Source: Eisenbergiella sp900555195
GTDB lineage: Bacteria; Bacillota; Clostridia; Lachnospirales; Lachnospiraceae
Length of the DNA: 49,502 nucleotides
Direction: 5' to 3'
NCBI GenBank assembly: GCA_902492555.1
Contig: CABUMH010000016.1
Coordinates: forward strand, 1-49,502
A program made the translations under genes and the position numbers. Positions 17,243 to 25,886 of this stretch are shown one piece after another. Position 1 is the stretch's first letter, and the number at the start of each line of letters is the position of its first letter. The notes under the pieces were generated by a model. The model worked only from the letters and a program-made list of their open reading frames with translations, was not told the DNA's origin and did no database searches.

Positions 17243-18454
17243 ATGAAATACGATTTTACTTCAATCATTGACAGACGCGGAAAGGATTCCATCGCGGTGG
17301 ATGTAATCCCTTTTCCGGAGGCTTCCGTTCAGGAAGGCTTCTCCAGAATCCCCATGTGGGTAGCGGATATGAATTATGCCACCGCGCCTTCTATTCAGGA
17401 AGCCATCATCGAACGGACAAAGCATCCCGCCTTCGGATATTTTGATCCCAGTGATGAATATTATGGAAAAATCATAGAATGGCAGCGTGTCAGAAATGGC
17501 GTGGAAGGGCTGGCAAAGGATGATATCGGATATGAAAACGGCGTTCTGGGCTGTGTTTCCTCCGCCCTGCAGGCCTTTACCGCACCCGGGGAGGCCGTTC
17601 TGCTGCATGCGCCCACCTATGTGGGATTCACAGGTACAGTAGAAAACAATGGCCGGAAAATCATCCACAGCGACTTATACCTGGATGAAAACGGCGTATG
17701 GCGGATGGACTATGAAGATATGGATCGGAAACTGAAGGAGCATCATATCCATTTCGCGATCTTCTGTTCTCCCCACAATCCATGCGGCCGCGTCTGGGAA
17801 AGGGAAGAGATCGAAGCCGCCATGGAAGTCTACGCGCGCAATGACTGTGTGGTGATATCGGACGAAATCTGGTCGGACTTGATCCTGGAAGGCCATAAAC
17901 ATATCCCGACGCAGTCCGTGAGCGAGGATGCCAAAAACAGGACCATCGCAATCTATGCGCCTTCCAAGACGTTTAACCTGGCCGGCCTGATCGGTTCCTA
18001 TCACATTATTTACAATCCCTATCTTCGTGACAGGGTGAGAAAACAATCCGGCCTCTCCCATTACAACAGCATGAACGTACTCTCCATGCACGCGCTGATC
18101 GGCGCCTATGGCGCAGAGGGGCAGGAATGGGTGGACGAACTGCGTCAGGTGCTTTCCGGAAATGTAGACTATGCTTACCGCTATATCTGCGATCATTTTG
18201 AGGGAGTAACCTTATCCAAGCCGCAGGGAACCTATATGCTGTATCTGGACTGCGAAGAATGGTGCCGAAAGCATCATATGGACATGGACGAATTGATCCG
18301 CGCCGGCATCCGCGTGGGCGTGATCTGGCAGGACGGACGTCCTTTCAACCGCCCCTGGGCCATCCGCATGAATCTGGCCCTGCCGCTCTCTCTGGTACAG
18401 GAAGCGATGGAACGTCTGGATCGCTATGTTTTCAACTGCAAAGAGGAGAAGTGA
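17243..18454 (+). CDS. MalY/PatB family PLP-dependent aminotransferase / C-S beta-lyase
   Basis: A 403-residue fold type I PLP enzyme of the MalY/PatB group, usually cystathionine or cysteine-S-conjugate beta-lyases. Seen: WVADMNYATAPSIQEAI near the N-terminus, FGYFDPSDEYY, CSPHNPCGRVW, the ISDEIWSDL aspartate that contacts the PLP pyridine nitrogen, and the PLP lysine in APSKTFNLAGLIGSY near residue 236. Family-typical length. AGGAGG is 5 bases before the ATG. Single-gene unit ending at a strong terminator. In vivo substrate (methionine synthesis, cysteine breakdown or other C-S bond) not determinable. Confidence 0.92.
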   Translation: MKYDFTSIIDRRGKDSIAVDVIPFPEASVQEGFSRIPMWVADMNYATAPSIQEAIIERTKHPAFGYFDPSDEYYGKIIEWQRVRNGVEGLAKDDIGYENGVLGCVSSALQAFTAPGEAVLLHAPTYVGFTGTVENNGRKIIHSDLYLDENGVWRMDYEDMDRKLKEHHIHFAIFCSPHNPCGRVWEREEIEAAMEVYARNDCVVISDEIWSDLILEGHKHIPTQSVSEDAKNRTIAIYAPSKTFNLAGLIGSYHIIYNPYLRDRVRKQSGLSHYNSMNVLSMHALIGAYGAEGQEWVDELRQVLSGNVDYAYRYICDHFEGVTLSKPQGTYMLYLDCEEWCRKHHMDMDELIRAGIRVGVIWQDGRPFNRPWAIRMNLALPLSLVQEAMERLDRYVFNCKEEK

Positions 18455-18488
18455 CGCTGACACTTTCCGATCTGAAGGGATGTGAATT

Positions 18489-18535
18489 AAAAAAATCCGT
18501 TTCGTCTGCCTGGTTAGGCAGCGGAACGGATTTTT
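18489..18535 (+). terminator. Rho-independent terminator after malY
   Basis: A-rich lead-in, then a stem AATCCGTT...AACGGATT with a further CTGCC/GGCAG pair inside and a TGGTTA loop, ending in TTTTTG. Textbook intrinsic terminator about 35 bases after the stop; it may also serve the opposite strand. Confidence 0.9.
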
Positions 18536-18635
18536 GTATGATAAGAGCCTTTCAACACCAAAGGAAAGGCGCAGAGCAGCTTCTTCTCTACGCCTTCACG
18601 TTTCATCAAAATACGGCGGCCTGCAGCGATATGGG

Positions 18636-19538
18636 TCATCCCCTTATCGCGCCAATCACACCGTTTACCAATTCCATATCACATTCATAAGTGGAGCCTC
18701 CCAGATGCGGAGACAGCACCACGTTTTCACATGCAGTAAGCTCCTTCCTCTGCGGACATCCTTCTTCCCAAAAGACGTCCAGCGCTGCTCCCGCAAGATC
18801 TCCCTCGCACAGCGCTTCGAGAAACGCCTCTTCTTCTATGATTCCCGCCCTGGCCGTATTCACCAGGATACAGCCCTTTTTCATCCGCAAAAAAGCTTCT
18901 TTTCCGAGCATTCCTCTCGTATCCTCCTGCAGGGGAAGAAGCACGCACAGGAAATCCGCTGCGGCCAGAACCTCATCCAGGCTTGCCGCCGAAGCCTTCA
19001 GCCTCTGCTCTTCTTGCTCCGGAAGCCTTCGGATGTCGTAGTAGAGCACGTTCATCCGGAAACCGGATACCAGTTCCGCCAGCTGGGTGCCTATTTGCCC
19101 CATTCCCAGGATTCCCAGGGTTTTGCCCTCCAGCCCCACTCCGGAGAACTGTTCCTTGATCCGTACATGCTCGGTCCATTTTCCTTCCCGTATTCTCCGG
19201 TCTGCCGGAATCAGATTCCTCGCCGCTGCCAGCATCAGCGCCAATGTGTGCTCCGCCACGGTTCTCCACAATCCGTCAGCCAACGTCATCCGGATCCCTC
19301 TCTCCTTAGCCCAGCGCGCTTCCGCTTCCCCGCAGGAATGGCAGCCGATCGCTTTCAGGCAGGCCGCGTTTCCTTCCGTCCAGGAAGACGGCACGCCATA
19401 ACAGATCGCCGCTTCCGCTTCATCCATGCGCCCCTCGTCCTGCGTTACTTCAAACACCTCTTCCAGTTCTCTCCTCGCCTGCGGATGCATGGCGATCCCC
19501 ACATAGCACAAAGGTTTCCTGTCCGCTTCCATAGCCAT
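18636..19538 (-). CDS. D-isomer-specific 2-hydroxyacid dehydrogenase
   Basis: A 300-residue NAD-dependent dehydrogenase related to phosphoglycerate and hydroxypyruvate reductases. Seen: Rossmann motif GILGMGQIGTQLAE near residue 147, NTARAGIIEEEAF with the catalytic arginine, ALDVFWEEG with the glutamate, and SPHLGGST with the catalytic histidine. ATG 19538 is chosen for its AAGGAGGA site just upstream; ATG 19532 is an alternative with better spacing. It lies 94 bases after a GntR regulator on the same strand and is the likely target operon. Substrate unknown. Confidence 0.9.
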   Translation of the reverse strand: MAMEADRKPLCYVGIAMHPQARRELEEVFEVTQDEGRMDEAEAAICYGVPSSWTEGNAACLKAIGCHSCGEAEARWAKERGIRMTLADGLWRTVAEHTLALMLAAARNLIPADRRIREGKWTEHVRIKEQFSGVGLEGKTLGILGMGQIGTQLAELVSGFRMNVLYYDIRRLPEQEEQRLKASAASLDEVLAAADFLCVLLPLQEDTRGMLGKEAFLRMKKGCILVNTARAGIIEEEAFLEALCEGDLAGAALDVFWEEGCPQRKELTACENVVLSPHLGGSTYECDMELVNGVIGAIRG

Positions 19539-19631
19539 CGTCCTCCTTATCCTCACCGTCCCTGCATGGCAAGGCGCAATACCTTCCCCGCATCATACGG
19601 CCCATCCGCAGGGCCCACTGAAGATCCTTTC

Positions 19632-20312
19632 TTAAATCGTGGACATAATATCCTCTCCCAGCAGCTTCAGCGCTTTATCCAGATCCCTTTCCTGCAGCGC
19701 TTTATAGATTCCCATATGCGGCTGCTTGTCAATGGAGTCATCCAGGCTTCTCCTGCGGTTCCACGAAAATTGTGCATAGACCCTTTTCTGAATCCCAAGA
19801 CACTCTTTCAGGAAACGGAGGATCAGCTGATTGCCGGCATAGGAGGCCAACAACAAGTGGAATTCTTCATTATCCTCCCATACCTGCCACACATCCATAT
19901 GCTCTCCGCCTGCATTCTCCCGCTCTTCTTTCTGCCGTTCTGTCTCTTCCAGCTTCTTTTGGATCTCGGGAAGATGATATTGCACCACCTGCTCAAACCC
20001 TTCCCGCAGCGCCTCCTGCTCCAGGAGCTGACGCATCCGCATCACTTCTCTGGCATCCTTTTCCCGAAGCCTGACCACCACATACCCATATCGCGGGATA
20101 TTGCGCAGCACCCCCTCGCTGCACAACTTGATCAGCGCCTCCCTGATAGGCGCCTTGCTCACACCGAACAGTTCCATCAGCCGCTTTTCGTTCAGGACCA
20201 TTTCCTCATCTGCCGCATTCTTGATAATCAGCTCCAGAATCTCATCATGGATCCGCTCCGACAGCAGCTCCTTCTTCTCCGATGCCAGGCTTATCTTCTC
20301 TTCCTCCAACAT
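19632..20312 (-). CDS. GntR/FadR-family transcriptional regulator
   Basis: A 226-residue GntR regulator: N-terminal winged helix-turn-helix (about 15-75; LMELFGVSKAPIREALIKLCSEGVL is split here as FGVSKAPIREAL and CSEGVLR) and a C-terminal helical FCD effector domain with metal- or ligand-binding residues (MRQLLEQEAL, DNEEFHLLLASYAGN, and a late aspartate/histidine pair). FCD regulators usually sense an organic or sugar acid, which fits the hydroxyacid dehydrogenase immediately downstream. Two inverted repeats upstream are candidate operators. Confidence 0.9.
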   Translation of the reverse strand: MLEEEKISLASEKKELLSERIHDEILELIIKNAADEEMVLNEKRLMELFGVSKAPIREALIKLCSEGVLRNIPRYGYVVVRLREKDAREVMRMRQLLEQEALREGFEQVVQYHLPEIQKKLEETERQKEERENAGGEHMDVWQVWEDNEEFHLLLASYAGNQLILRFLKECLGIQKRVYAQFSWNRRRSLDDSIDKQPHMGIYKALQERDLDKALKLLGEDIMSTI

Positions 20313-20370
20313 GCCCTGCTCCCTTCCTCAGCCCGTACTGGGCTGACATTTTCTTGAATCATATTACTGA

Positions 20371-20434
20371 TATGCTCAACATAAGCATACCTTTTTTATG
20401 CAGGGATTGCAAGCAATATTTCAGGAAATATTGC
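20371..20434. promoter_or_regulatory. Two inverted repeats between GntR and MATE genes (candidate operators)
   Basis: Repeat 1: TATGCT, 7 bases, AGCATA (20371-20389). Repeat 2: GCAATATTTC, 2 bases, GAAATATTGC (20413-20434), a perfect 10-bp palindrome. They lie 60-120 bases upstream of the GntR start and just after the end of the MATE pseudogene. They may be autoregulatory GntR operators; repeat 2 could instead terminate the MATE transcript, but it has no T tract. Confidence 0.5.
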
Positions 20435-20463
20435 ACGAAAATTACTACTCAGCCCTCACGCTG

Positions 20464-21692
20464 TCATTTGCCAAGGGAATGTTTCAGGTACAGATACCTC
20501 AGGAACAAAAGAAGATCCGCTCCCATCCAGGCCAGAACCTCGCCATAGAACACGCCGCTTTCTCCGATGCGCGCCGTCAGCAGCAGCGCGCACCCCACAC
20601 GCATAATCAGCTGGGCGAAGCTGCTGAGCATCGGAAAAACCGCGTCTCCCATACCCTGAATGCAGGAACGGGTAACGTACAGAACATATAGAAGAGGGAA
20701 AAAGACCGCCAGCACGCTAAGAAACCGATAACCAACAGCCATGGATGCCGCAACGGAAGCTGCGTCGCCGGTCAGGAAGCAGCCCAATATCGGCCTTCCG
20801 AACAGCAGCATCACGGCAGACATGATACAGGCTGTACTACCAATCCGCCTGCTGCCGTAATGGCGTTCTGAAAGCACATGGGAAGGCCAAGCCGCAGTTC
20901 CTTCCACAGCTGCTGTCCGTCAAGCCTGCATTCCCGTCTGCGAAGCCGCAGCAGAGGGTTTTCCGAAAGCTTCCTGATACAGAAAAGCCCTGCAAACAGC
21001 TGGGCGATCACGGTGGCTGCCGCAGCGCCCCCTATCCCCCATCCGAAGCCGAACACAAAAAGCAGATCCAGAATGATGTTGCCCACAGAAGCAATGGTCA
21101 TCGCATGCAGAGGCGTCTTGCTGTTGCCCACAGCGCGCAGCACGGCCGCAGAGGCATTATACAGAAAAGAAGCCGGTATTCCGGCGAACAAAATCCGCAG
21201 ATAGGTCATGGAAAGGCCCCTGATCTCCACCGGCGTGCCAAGCAGCCCAAGCGCAGTCTGGGCCAGTCCCTCCGCCAGCGCGGTAAACAGACAGGCTGCC
21301 GCAGCGGACAGCACAGCCGCATGGAAAATCGCTTCCCTCACCTTTCCCTCTTCACCAGCGCCGAACTGTTGGGAAATCACCACGGAAAATCCCTGCGTCA
21401 GTCCCTGTATGGAGCCGAACATCAGAAACGTCAGCCATTCCACAGCGCCCAATGCCGCCAGCGCTTCCACGCCAAGCGCCTGGCCAGCCACCAACGTGTC
21501 CACAAAGGTATACAGCTGCTGAAACACATTGCCCAGCATCAGCGGCAGCGCAAATCCCAGGATCAGCTTTGCAGGAGCGCCATGTGTCATATCCTGTGTC
21601 TGCGAAAAGCGATTCTTTTTATGCCTCTCGCAGGCACACTCTCTTTCTTCCCCGCTGGCTTCCTTATCCTTACCAGATTTTGACGATCTCAT
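20464..21692 (-). pseudogene. MATE family efflux transporter, internally deleted and frameshifted
   Basis: The first 280 or so codons (21692 to about 20830) encode a good MATE N-half: FALPLMLGNVFQQLYTFVDT split here as LPLMLGNVFQQLY and GSIQGLTQGFSVVISQQFGAG, then RAVGNSKTPLHAMT. In the family the helix ending GGLVVQ continues for some 65 more residues (VGQNLGA-type segment). Here it jumps at about 20826 into another frame that gives SAVMLLFGRPILGCFL and the last three helices, ending at 20464. The simplest reading is an out-of-frame deletion of about 200 bp. The start overlaps the 73-aa gene by 23 bases. Likely non-functional. Confidence 0.8.
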
Positions 21693-21891
21693 CCTTCTTT
21701 ACCCCATACAGTTCACAGAAGCTGTCCAAATCCGCTTCCTTACTTATCAACATCACATCCTCAAACCGCCCCGACTTATCCACAAATCCCGCTACCTTTT
21801 CCCCTGTGCAGATGCTGCTTTTCACTGCAGGGCTCATCCCCTCATAGGCCTTCAGCAAAACAGCGGATTCCTTTTTCTTTTTCCAAAACAT
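21670..21891 (-). CDS. Small hypothetical protein (73 aa)
   Basis: A 73-residue soluble protein with a lysine-rich start (MFWKKKKESAVLL) and a C-terminal half rich in acidic and aromatic residues ending VKKDEIVKIW. The ATG at 21891 has GGGGAG 9 bases upstream; the frame is open further up but without ribosome sites. It overlaps the start of the MATE gene and lies about 150 bases after the Cas6-like gene, with its own possible -10 TATAAT at 22014-22009. No family recognised. Confidence 0.55.
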   Translation of the reverse strand: MFWKKKKESAVLLKAYEGMSPAVKSSICTGEKVAGFVDKSGRFEDVMLISKEADLDSFCELYGVKKDEIVKIW

Positions 21892-22042
21892 TTCTTCTTC
21901 TCCCCAAACACGCAATGCAAAAGCGATACGGCCGGCCGCCGGCATAAACAGTTCCTTTTTCCAGCCTGCATCTCTTTTCCATTCTTTCGTATCTTGCCTT
22001 CCAGCACCATTATAACCTATACGAATGGATATTCCCACCCTT

Positions 22043-22738
22043 TCACCGAAAACGGTAGCTCAGGAAGCCGCATCCGCCCGTATTATTTTCCCCCATCCCC
22101 GTTCCCAGCGCCATATAAAGCAGTTCCTGCGCGCTTTCATTCTGAGATGCCGTAAGGCTCAGCTTATCTCCCAAAAGGGCCTTATCCTGATAAGGCACCC
22201 GCACCGGCTTCCGGTTCGTAAAAGAAAGATCGCAGGAGAGGGGGAAATCAGCGGACAGCGTTCTTTCTCCAAAAAGACGGTACTTCCTGATCAGGTTCCT
22301 TTTCAAGCGTTCTTCATATTCCGGAACTTTCATCCGGTTTCTCCAGTATCCGCATTTCATTTTCATCACAACAGGGGTCAGAGTATATACCTTTTCCAGC
22401 GCAAAACGGGGTATAATCTTCAGTTCTCCGCTCAATCCCTGCATTTCTTCGCTTTGATGAACCGGAAGCCTTCTGACAAAAAATTCTGCCAGTTCCTGAC
22501 GGATCGTCCGGATCCGCACCGTATATATTTTTCCTGTCTGGTAGATGAGCCCTGATTCAATGGGAAACGGGAGATCAAACGTATAGGGCCAGCCCGCATA
22601 GGACGCCTCATCATCAGGCGGGTACAGTCCGACTTCCCACAGCGCGCTTTCTATAAAGCGCCCTATTTTTTCCGCCGCCTGCAGAAACGGTAGAGGAGAC
22701 AAGATGCATATCTTCAGGGGTAATTCAAAAACCAGCAT
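22043..22738 (-). CDS. cas6: Orphan Cas6-like RAMP endoribonuclease
   Basis: A 231-residue protein with the RAMP fold pattern of Cas6, the nuclease that cuts CRISPR precursor RNA. Seen: GLIYQTGKIYTVRIRTI, LKRNLIRKYRLFG, FTNRKPVRVPY, and the C-terminal glycine-rich loop ALGTGMGENNTGGCGFLSY, all in family order. Odd points: no histidine occurs in the N-terminal 90 residues, where Cas6 enzymes usually carry the catalytic one (first is H94), and there is no array or other cas gene in the window. AGGAGG precedes the ATG. A CRISPR-repeat-like hairpin lies 73 bases upstream. The identity as Cas6 family is firm by motif; activity is uncertain. Confidence 0.8.
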   Translation of the reverse strand: MLVFELPLKICILSPLPFLQAAEKIGRFIESALWEVGLYPPDDEASYAGWPYTFDLPFPIESGLIYQTGKIYTVRIRTIRQELAEFFVRRLPVHQSEEMQGLSGELKIIPRFALEKVYTLTPVVMKMKCGYWRNRMKVPEYEERLKRNLIRKYRLFGERTLSADFPLSCDLSFTNRKPVRVPYQDKALLGDKLSLTASQNESAQELLYMALGTGMGENNTGGCGFLSYRFR

Positions 22739-22810
22739 ATATTTCCTTCCTCCTATATATTTTTATCCGTTCAGAATCATCTGACCTGTAACCAGTCCTC
22801 GAAAGAAATA

Positions 22811-22859
22811 CCTGTCGTACACATACAATGCAAACTTATCCTTGTATCTGTACGACAGG
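22811..22859. promoter_or_regulatory. Stable hairpin upstream of the Cas6-like gene
   Basis: Arms CCTGTCGTACA (22811-22821) and TGTACGACAGG (22849-22859), extended inward after one mismatch by ATACAA/TTGTAT, leaving a 13-base loop. About 49 bp, no T tract. It sits in the probable leader of the Cas6-like gene. A regulatory RNA hairpin or a protein operator are both possible. The rest of the 22739-23418 gap is AT-rich and shows only the phosphoketolase promoter. Confidence 0.6.
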
Positions 22860-23245
22860 CTGCGGTTTATCCATGTTCACTTTAATGTAAATAAGAGGGG
22901 AAATCTTATCACCAAAGTTAAACAGAAATGCTGTAACCAGAATAACCAGATATGGAATAATAAGATGTGTATTTACATAGATTGTATCTTATGAACGGCT
23001 CACTGTCTATAATAAAATACACTTTCGTATACATGCCGGAGAAAGAAAATGCCTTGTTTTCCCCAAAATCCTTTGTTATTCGTGATTTTCACTAAATTTT
23101 CACACTTTTTTCACATTTTTCGCTCTTATCTCATTTCTCTGTACGCAAGAATCTCAAAGGCTGAGGCAGATTGCCGGATAGATAAAGGTCACAGGCGGCA
23201 AAATGATAAACAATAACAGTTTCTTCATTATAATGGAAAATTTCA

Positions 23246-23274
23246 TTGCCCTAGAGGGAAAAATTCGTTAAAAT
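23246..23274 (+). promoter_or_regulatory. Probable promoter of the phosphoketolase gene
   Basis: -35 TTGCCC (23246-23251), 17-base spacer, -10 TAAAAT (23269-23274), leaving about a 135-base leader. A second TATAAT at 23229-23234 has no clear -35. Confidence 0.55.
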
Positions 23275-23418
23275 AAAGTTAACCGGCATGTTGTATTCCA
23301 AACCAAACGCAGCATTCTTGCCGGAAATGCAGTACTTCAAGCGGGCCGGAGAAGCTATTTTGTCTCTGCCTGCATGTTGCCTATAATCACACCATCTTAT
23401 TTCTAAGGAGGAAAAGAC

Positions 23419-25785
23419 ATGGAAGTTGTTGAAAAACAGCCTCTGACAGAAGAGTATCTGAAGAAAATGGATGCTTACTGGCGCGCTGCCAACTATCTCG
23501 GCGCTGCCCAGCTCTATCTGTTGGACAACCCGCTTCTTCGGGAACCCCTCACCATGGAGCATGTCAAGAAAAAAATTGTCGGCCACTGGGGAACTGTTCC
23601 CGGACAGAATTTTGTTTATGTTCATCTCAACCGCGTCATTAAGAAATACGATCAGGATATGATCCTCATCTCCGGCCCGGGGCACGGCGGCAATTTCTTT
23701 GTGGCCAATACCTATCTGGAGGGCACTTACAGCGAGGTATATCCCAACATCGGAGAGGATATGGACGGCCTGCAGAAGCTCTGCAAGCAGTTCTCTTTCC
23801 CTGGAGGAATTTCCAGCCATGTGGCGCCTGAAACGCCCGGTTCCATCAATGAAGGCGGAGAGCTGGGATATTCTCTGGCACACTCATTCGGTGCCGTATT
23901 CGATAACCCGGATCTTGTATGCGCCTGTATCGTAGGCGACGGCGAAGCGGAAACCGGCCCTCTCGCCACCTCCTGGCAGTGCAATAAGTTCCTGAATCCC
24001 GTCACAGACGGCGCTGTTCTTCCCATCCTTCATCTGAACGGATACAAGATCAGCAATCCCACGATCTTTGCCCGCAATACGCATGAAGAACTGGAGCATT
24101 TCTTTGACGGCTGCGGCTGGAAGCCTTATTTCGTAGAGGGCGAAGAGCCCATGGACATGCACCGCAAGATGGCGGAAGCCCTGGACAAAGCCATGGACGA
24201 TATCAAGGCTATCCAGAAGAACGCGAGAGAGAATCATGATGCTACCCGTCCGAAGTGGCCCATGATTATCCTGCGCACGCCAAAGGGCTGGACCGGTCCC
24301 AAGATGGTGGACGGCAACCAGATCGAAGGTTCCTTCCGCGCCCATCAGGTTCCGATCATGATGGACAAGCCCGAACATCTCGACATGCTCAGGGACTGGC
24401 TGATGAGCTATCATCCCGAAGAGCTCTTCGACGAGAACGGAAAGCTGATCCCCGAACTGAAGGCCCTGGCTCCCACTGGGGACAGAAGAATCGGCTCCAA
24501 CCCGCATGCCAACGGCGGAAAGCTGCTGCGTGACCTGCGCATGCCTGATTTCCGTGATTATGCCATCGACGTTCCCGCTCCCGGCGCTGTGGAAGCCCAG
24601 GATATGGTGGAATTGGGCGGTTTCGTGAGGGATATCTTCAAGCTGAACCGTGAAGCGAAAAACTTCCGCATTTTCGGGCCGGACGAGACCATGTCCAACC
24701 GTCTCGGCAAGGTATTTGAAGAGACCAACCGTGACTGGAACAACGGCATCTATGATACGGATGAATTCCTGGCACAGGATGGCCGCGTAATGGATTCCAT
24801 GCTCAGCGAGCATATGTGCGAAGGCTGGCTGGAAGGCTACCTGCTGACCGGACGCCATGGTTTCTTTGCAAGCTATGAAGCGTTCATCCGCGTGGTGGAT
24901 TCCATGTGCGCACAGCACGCGAAATGGCTCAAGGTCTGCAACCAGCTCCCTTGGAGGCAGTCCATCGCATCCCTGAACCTGATCCTTTCTTCCAACGTAT
25001 GGCAGCAGGATCACAACGGATTTACGCATCAGGATCCCGGTTTCCTGGATCACATCGCCAACAAGAAAGCGGACGTGGTTCGGCTCTATCTGCCGCCGGA
25101 TACCAACTGCCTGCTGTCCTGCTTTGACCACTGCATCAGAAGCAGGAACTATGTAAATGTACTGGTAACTTCCAAGCATCCCAGACAGCAGTGGCTGACC
25201 ATGGAACAGGCTGTGAAGCACTGCACCCAGGGTATCGGCATCTGGGAATGGGCGAGCACGGATGCAGGCGAAGAACCTGACATCGTTATGGCTTGCTGCG
25301 GCGATACGCCTACCTTAGAGACACTGGCTGCTGTGACCATTCTGAGAGATGCTCTGCCTGAACTTAAGATCCGCGTAATCAACGTGGTTGACCTTATGAA
25401 GCTGCAGCCCAATTTCATGCATCCTCATGGTCTGCCGGATCCGGAATACAATGCGCTGTTTACCAAGGATAAGCCCATCATCTTCGCTTTCCATGGCTAT
25501 CATACGCTGATCCACGAGCTGACCTACCGGCGTTATAACCGCAACATTCATGTATATGGCTACAAAGAAGAAGGCACGATCACCACGCCGTTCGATATGC
25601 GCGTGCAGAACGAGATCGACCGCTTCAGCCTGGTGAAGAATGCGCTTTATTATCTGCCTCAGCTCGGCAACCGCGGTTCCTACCTGATCCAGCAGATGAA
25701 CGACAAGCTGGTTGAGCATAAGCAGTATATCCACAAGTATGGTATCGATATGCCCGAAATCAGGGATTGGAAATGGCAGTCTTAA
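23419..25785 (+). CDS. xfp: Xylulose-5-phosphate/fructose-6-phosphate phosphoketolase
   Basis: A 788-residue thiamine-diphosphate enzyme that splits xylulose-5-P (or fructose-6-P) with phosphate into acetyl-phosphate plus glyceraldehyde-3-P (or erythrose-4-P). Seen: SGPGHGGNFFVANTYLEG near residue 93, FPGGISSHVAPETPGSI, the ThDP/Mg site VGDGEAETGPLATSWQ with the following asparagine, TRPKWPMIILRTPKGW, and C-terminal TPFDMRVQNEIDRF. Full family length. An AAGGAGG site lies 9 bases before the ATG. Monocistronic, with its own promoter and terminator. Gives the cell a bypass for pentose and hexose fermentation to acetate. Confidence 0.97.
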   Translation: MEVVEKQPLTEEYLKKMDAYWRAANYLGAAQLYLLDNPLLREPLTMEHVKKKIVGHWGTVPGQNFVYVHLNRVIKKYDQDMILISGPGHGGNFFVANTYLEGTYSEVYPNIGEDMDGLQKLCKQFSFPGGISSHVAPETPGSINEGGELGYSLAHSFGAVFDNPDLVCACIVGDGEAETGPLATSWQCNKFLNPVTDGAVLPILHLNGYKISNPTIFARNTHEELEHFFDGCGWKPYFVEGEEPMDMHRKMAEALDKAMDDIKAIQKNARENHDATRPKWPMIILRTPKGWTGPKMVDGNQIEGSFRAHQVPIMMDKPEHLDMLRDWLMSYHPEELFDENGKLIPELKALAPTGDRRIGSNPHANGGKLLRDLRMPDFRDYAIDVPAPGAVEAQDMVELGGFVRDIFKLNREAKNFRIFGPDETMSNRLGKVFEETNRDWNNGIYDTDEFLAQDGRVMDSMLSEHMCEGWLEGYLLTGRHGFFASYEAFIRVVDSMCAQHAKWLKVCNQLPWRQSIASLNLILSSNVWQQDHNGFTHQDPGFLDHIANKKADVVRLYLPPDTNCLLSCFDHCIRSRNYVNVLVTSKHPRQQWLTMEQAVKHCTQGIGIWEWASTDAGEEPDIVMACCGDTPTLETLAAVTILRDALPELKIRVINVVDLMKLQPNFMHPHGLPDPEYNALFTKDKPIIFAFHGYHTLIHELTYRRYNRNIHVYGYKEEGTITTPFDMRVQNEIDRFSLVKNALYYLPQLGNRGSYLIQQMNDKLVEHKQYIHKYGIDMPEIRDWKWQS

Positions 25786-25830
25786 TGGACAAATCCTTTT
25801 AAGCAAAGCAGGGCTGTAAAAGAGCAGTCT

Positions 25831-25881
25831 AAAAAAGGGCGTGCGGAAAACGGAAATCCGTTTTTCGCACGTCCCTTTTTT
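25831..25881. terminator. Bidirectional terminator after phosphoketolase
   Basis: AAAAAAGGG on the left pairs with CCCTTTTTT on the right, enclosing GTGCG/CGCAC and AACGGA/TCCGTT stems. With A and T tracts on either side it can end transcription from both the phosphoketolase gene (+) and the opposing glycosidase gene (-). Confidence 0.9.
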
Positions 25882-25886
25882 CTGAT

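Noticed and set aside
18534..20357. 607-codon plus-strand open frame
   Set aside because: Shadow of the hydroxyacid dehydrogenase and GntR genes; composition is low-complexity Pro/Ser/Leu/Arg.
22739..23418. CRISPR array next to the Cas6-like gene
   Set aside because: No direct repeats with regular spacers in this gap; only one hairpin is present.
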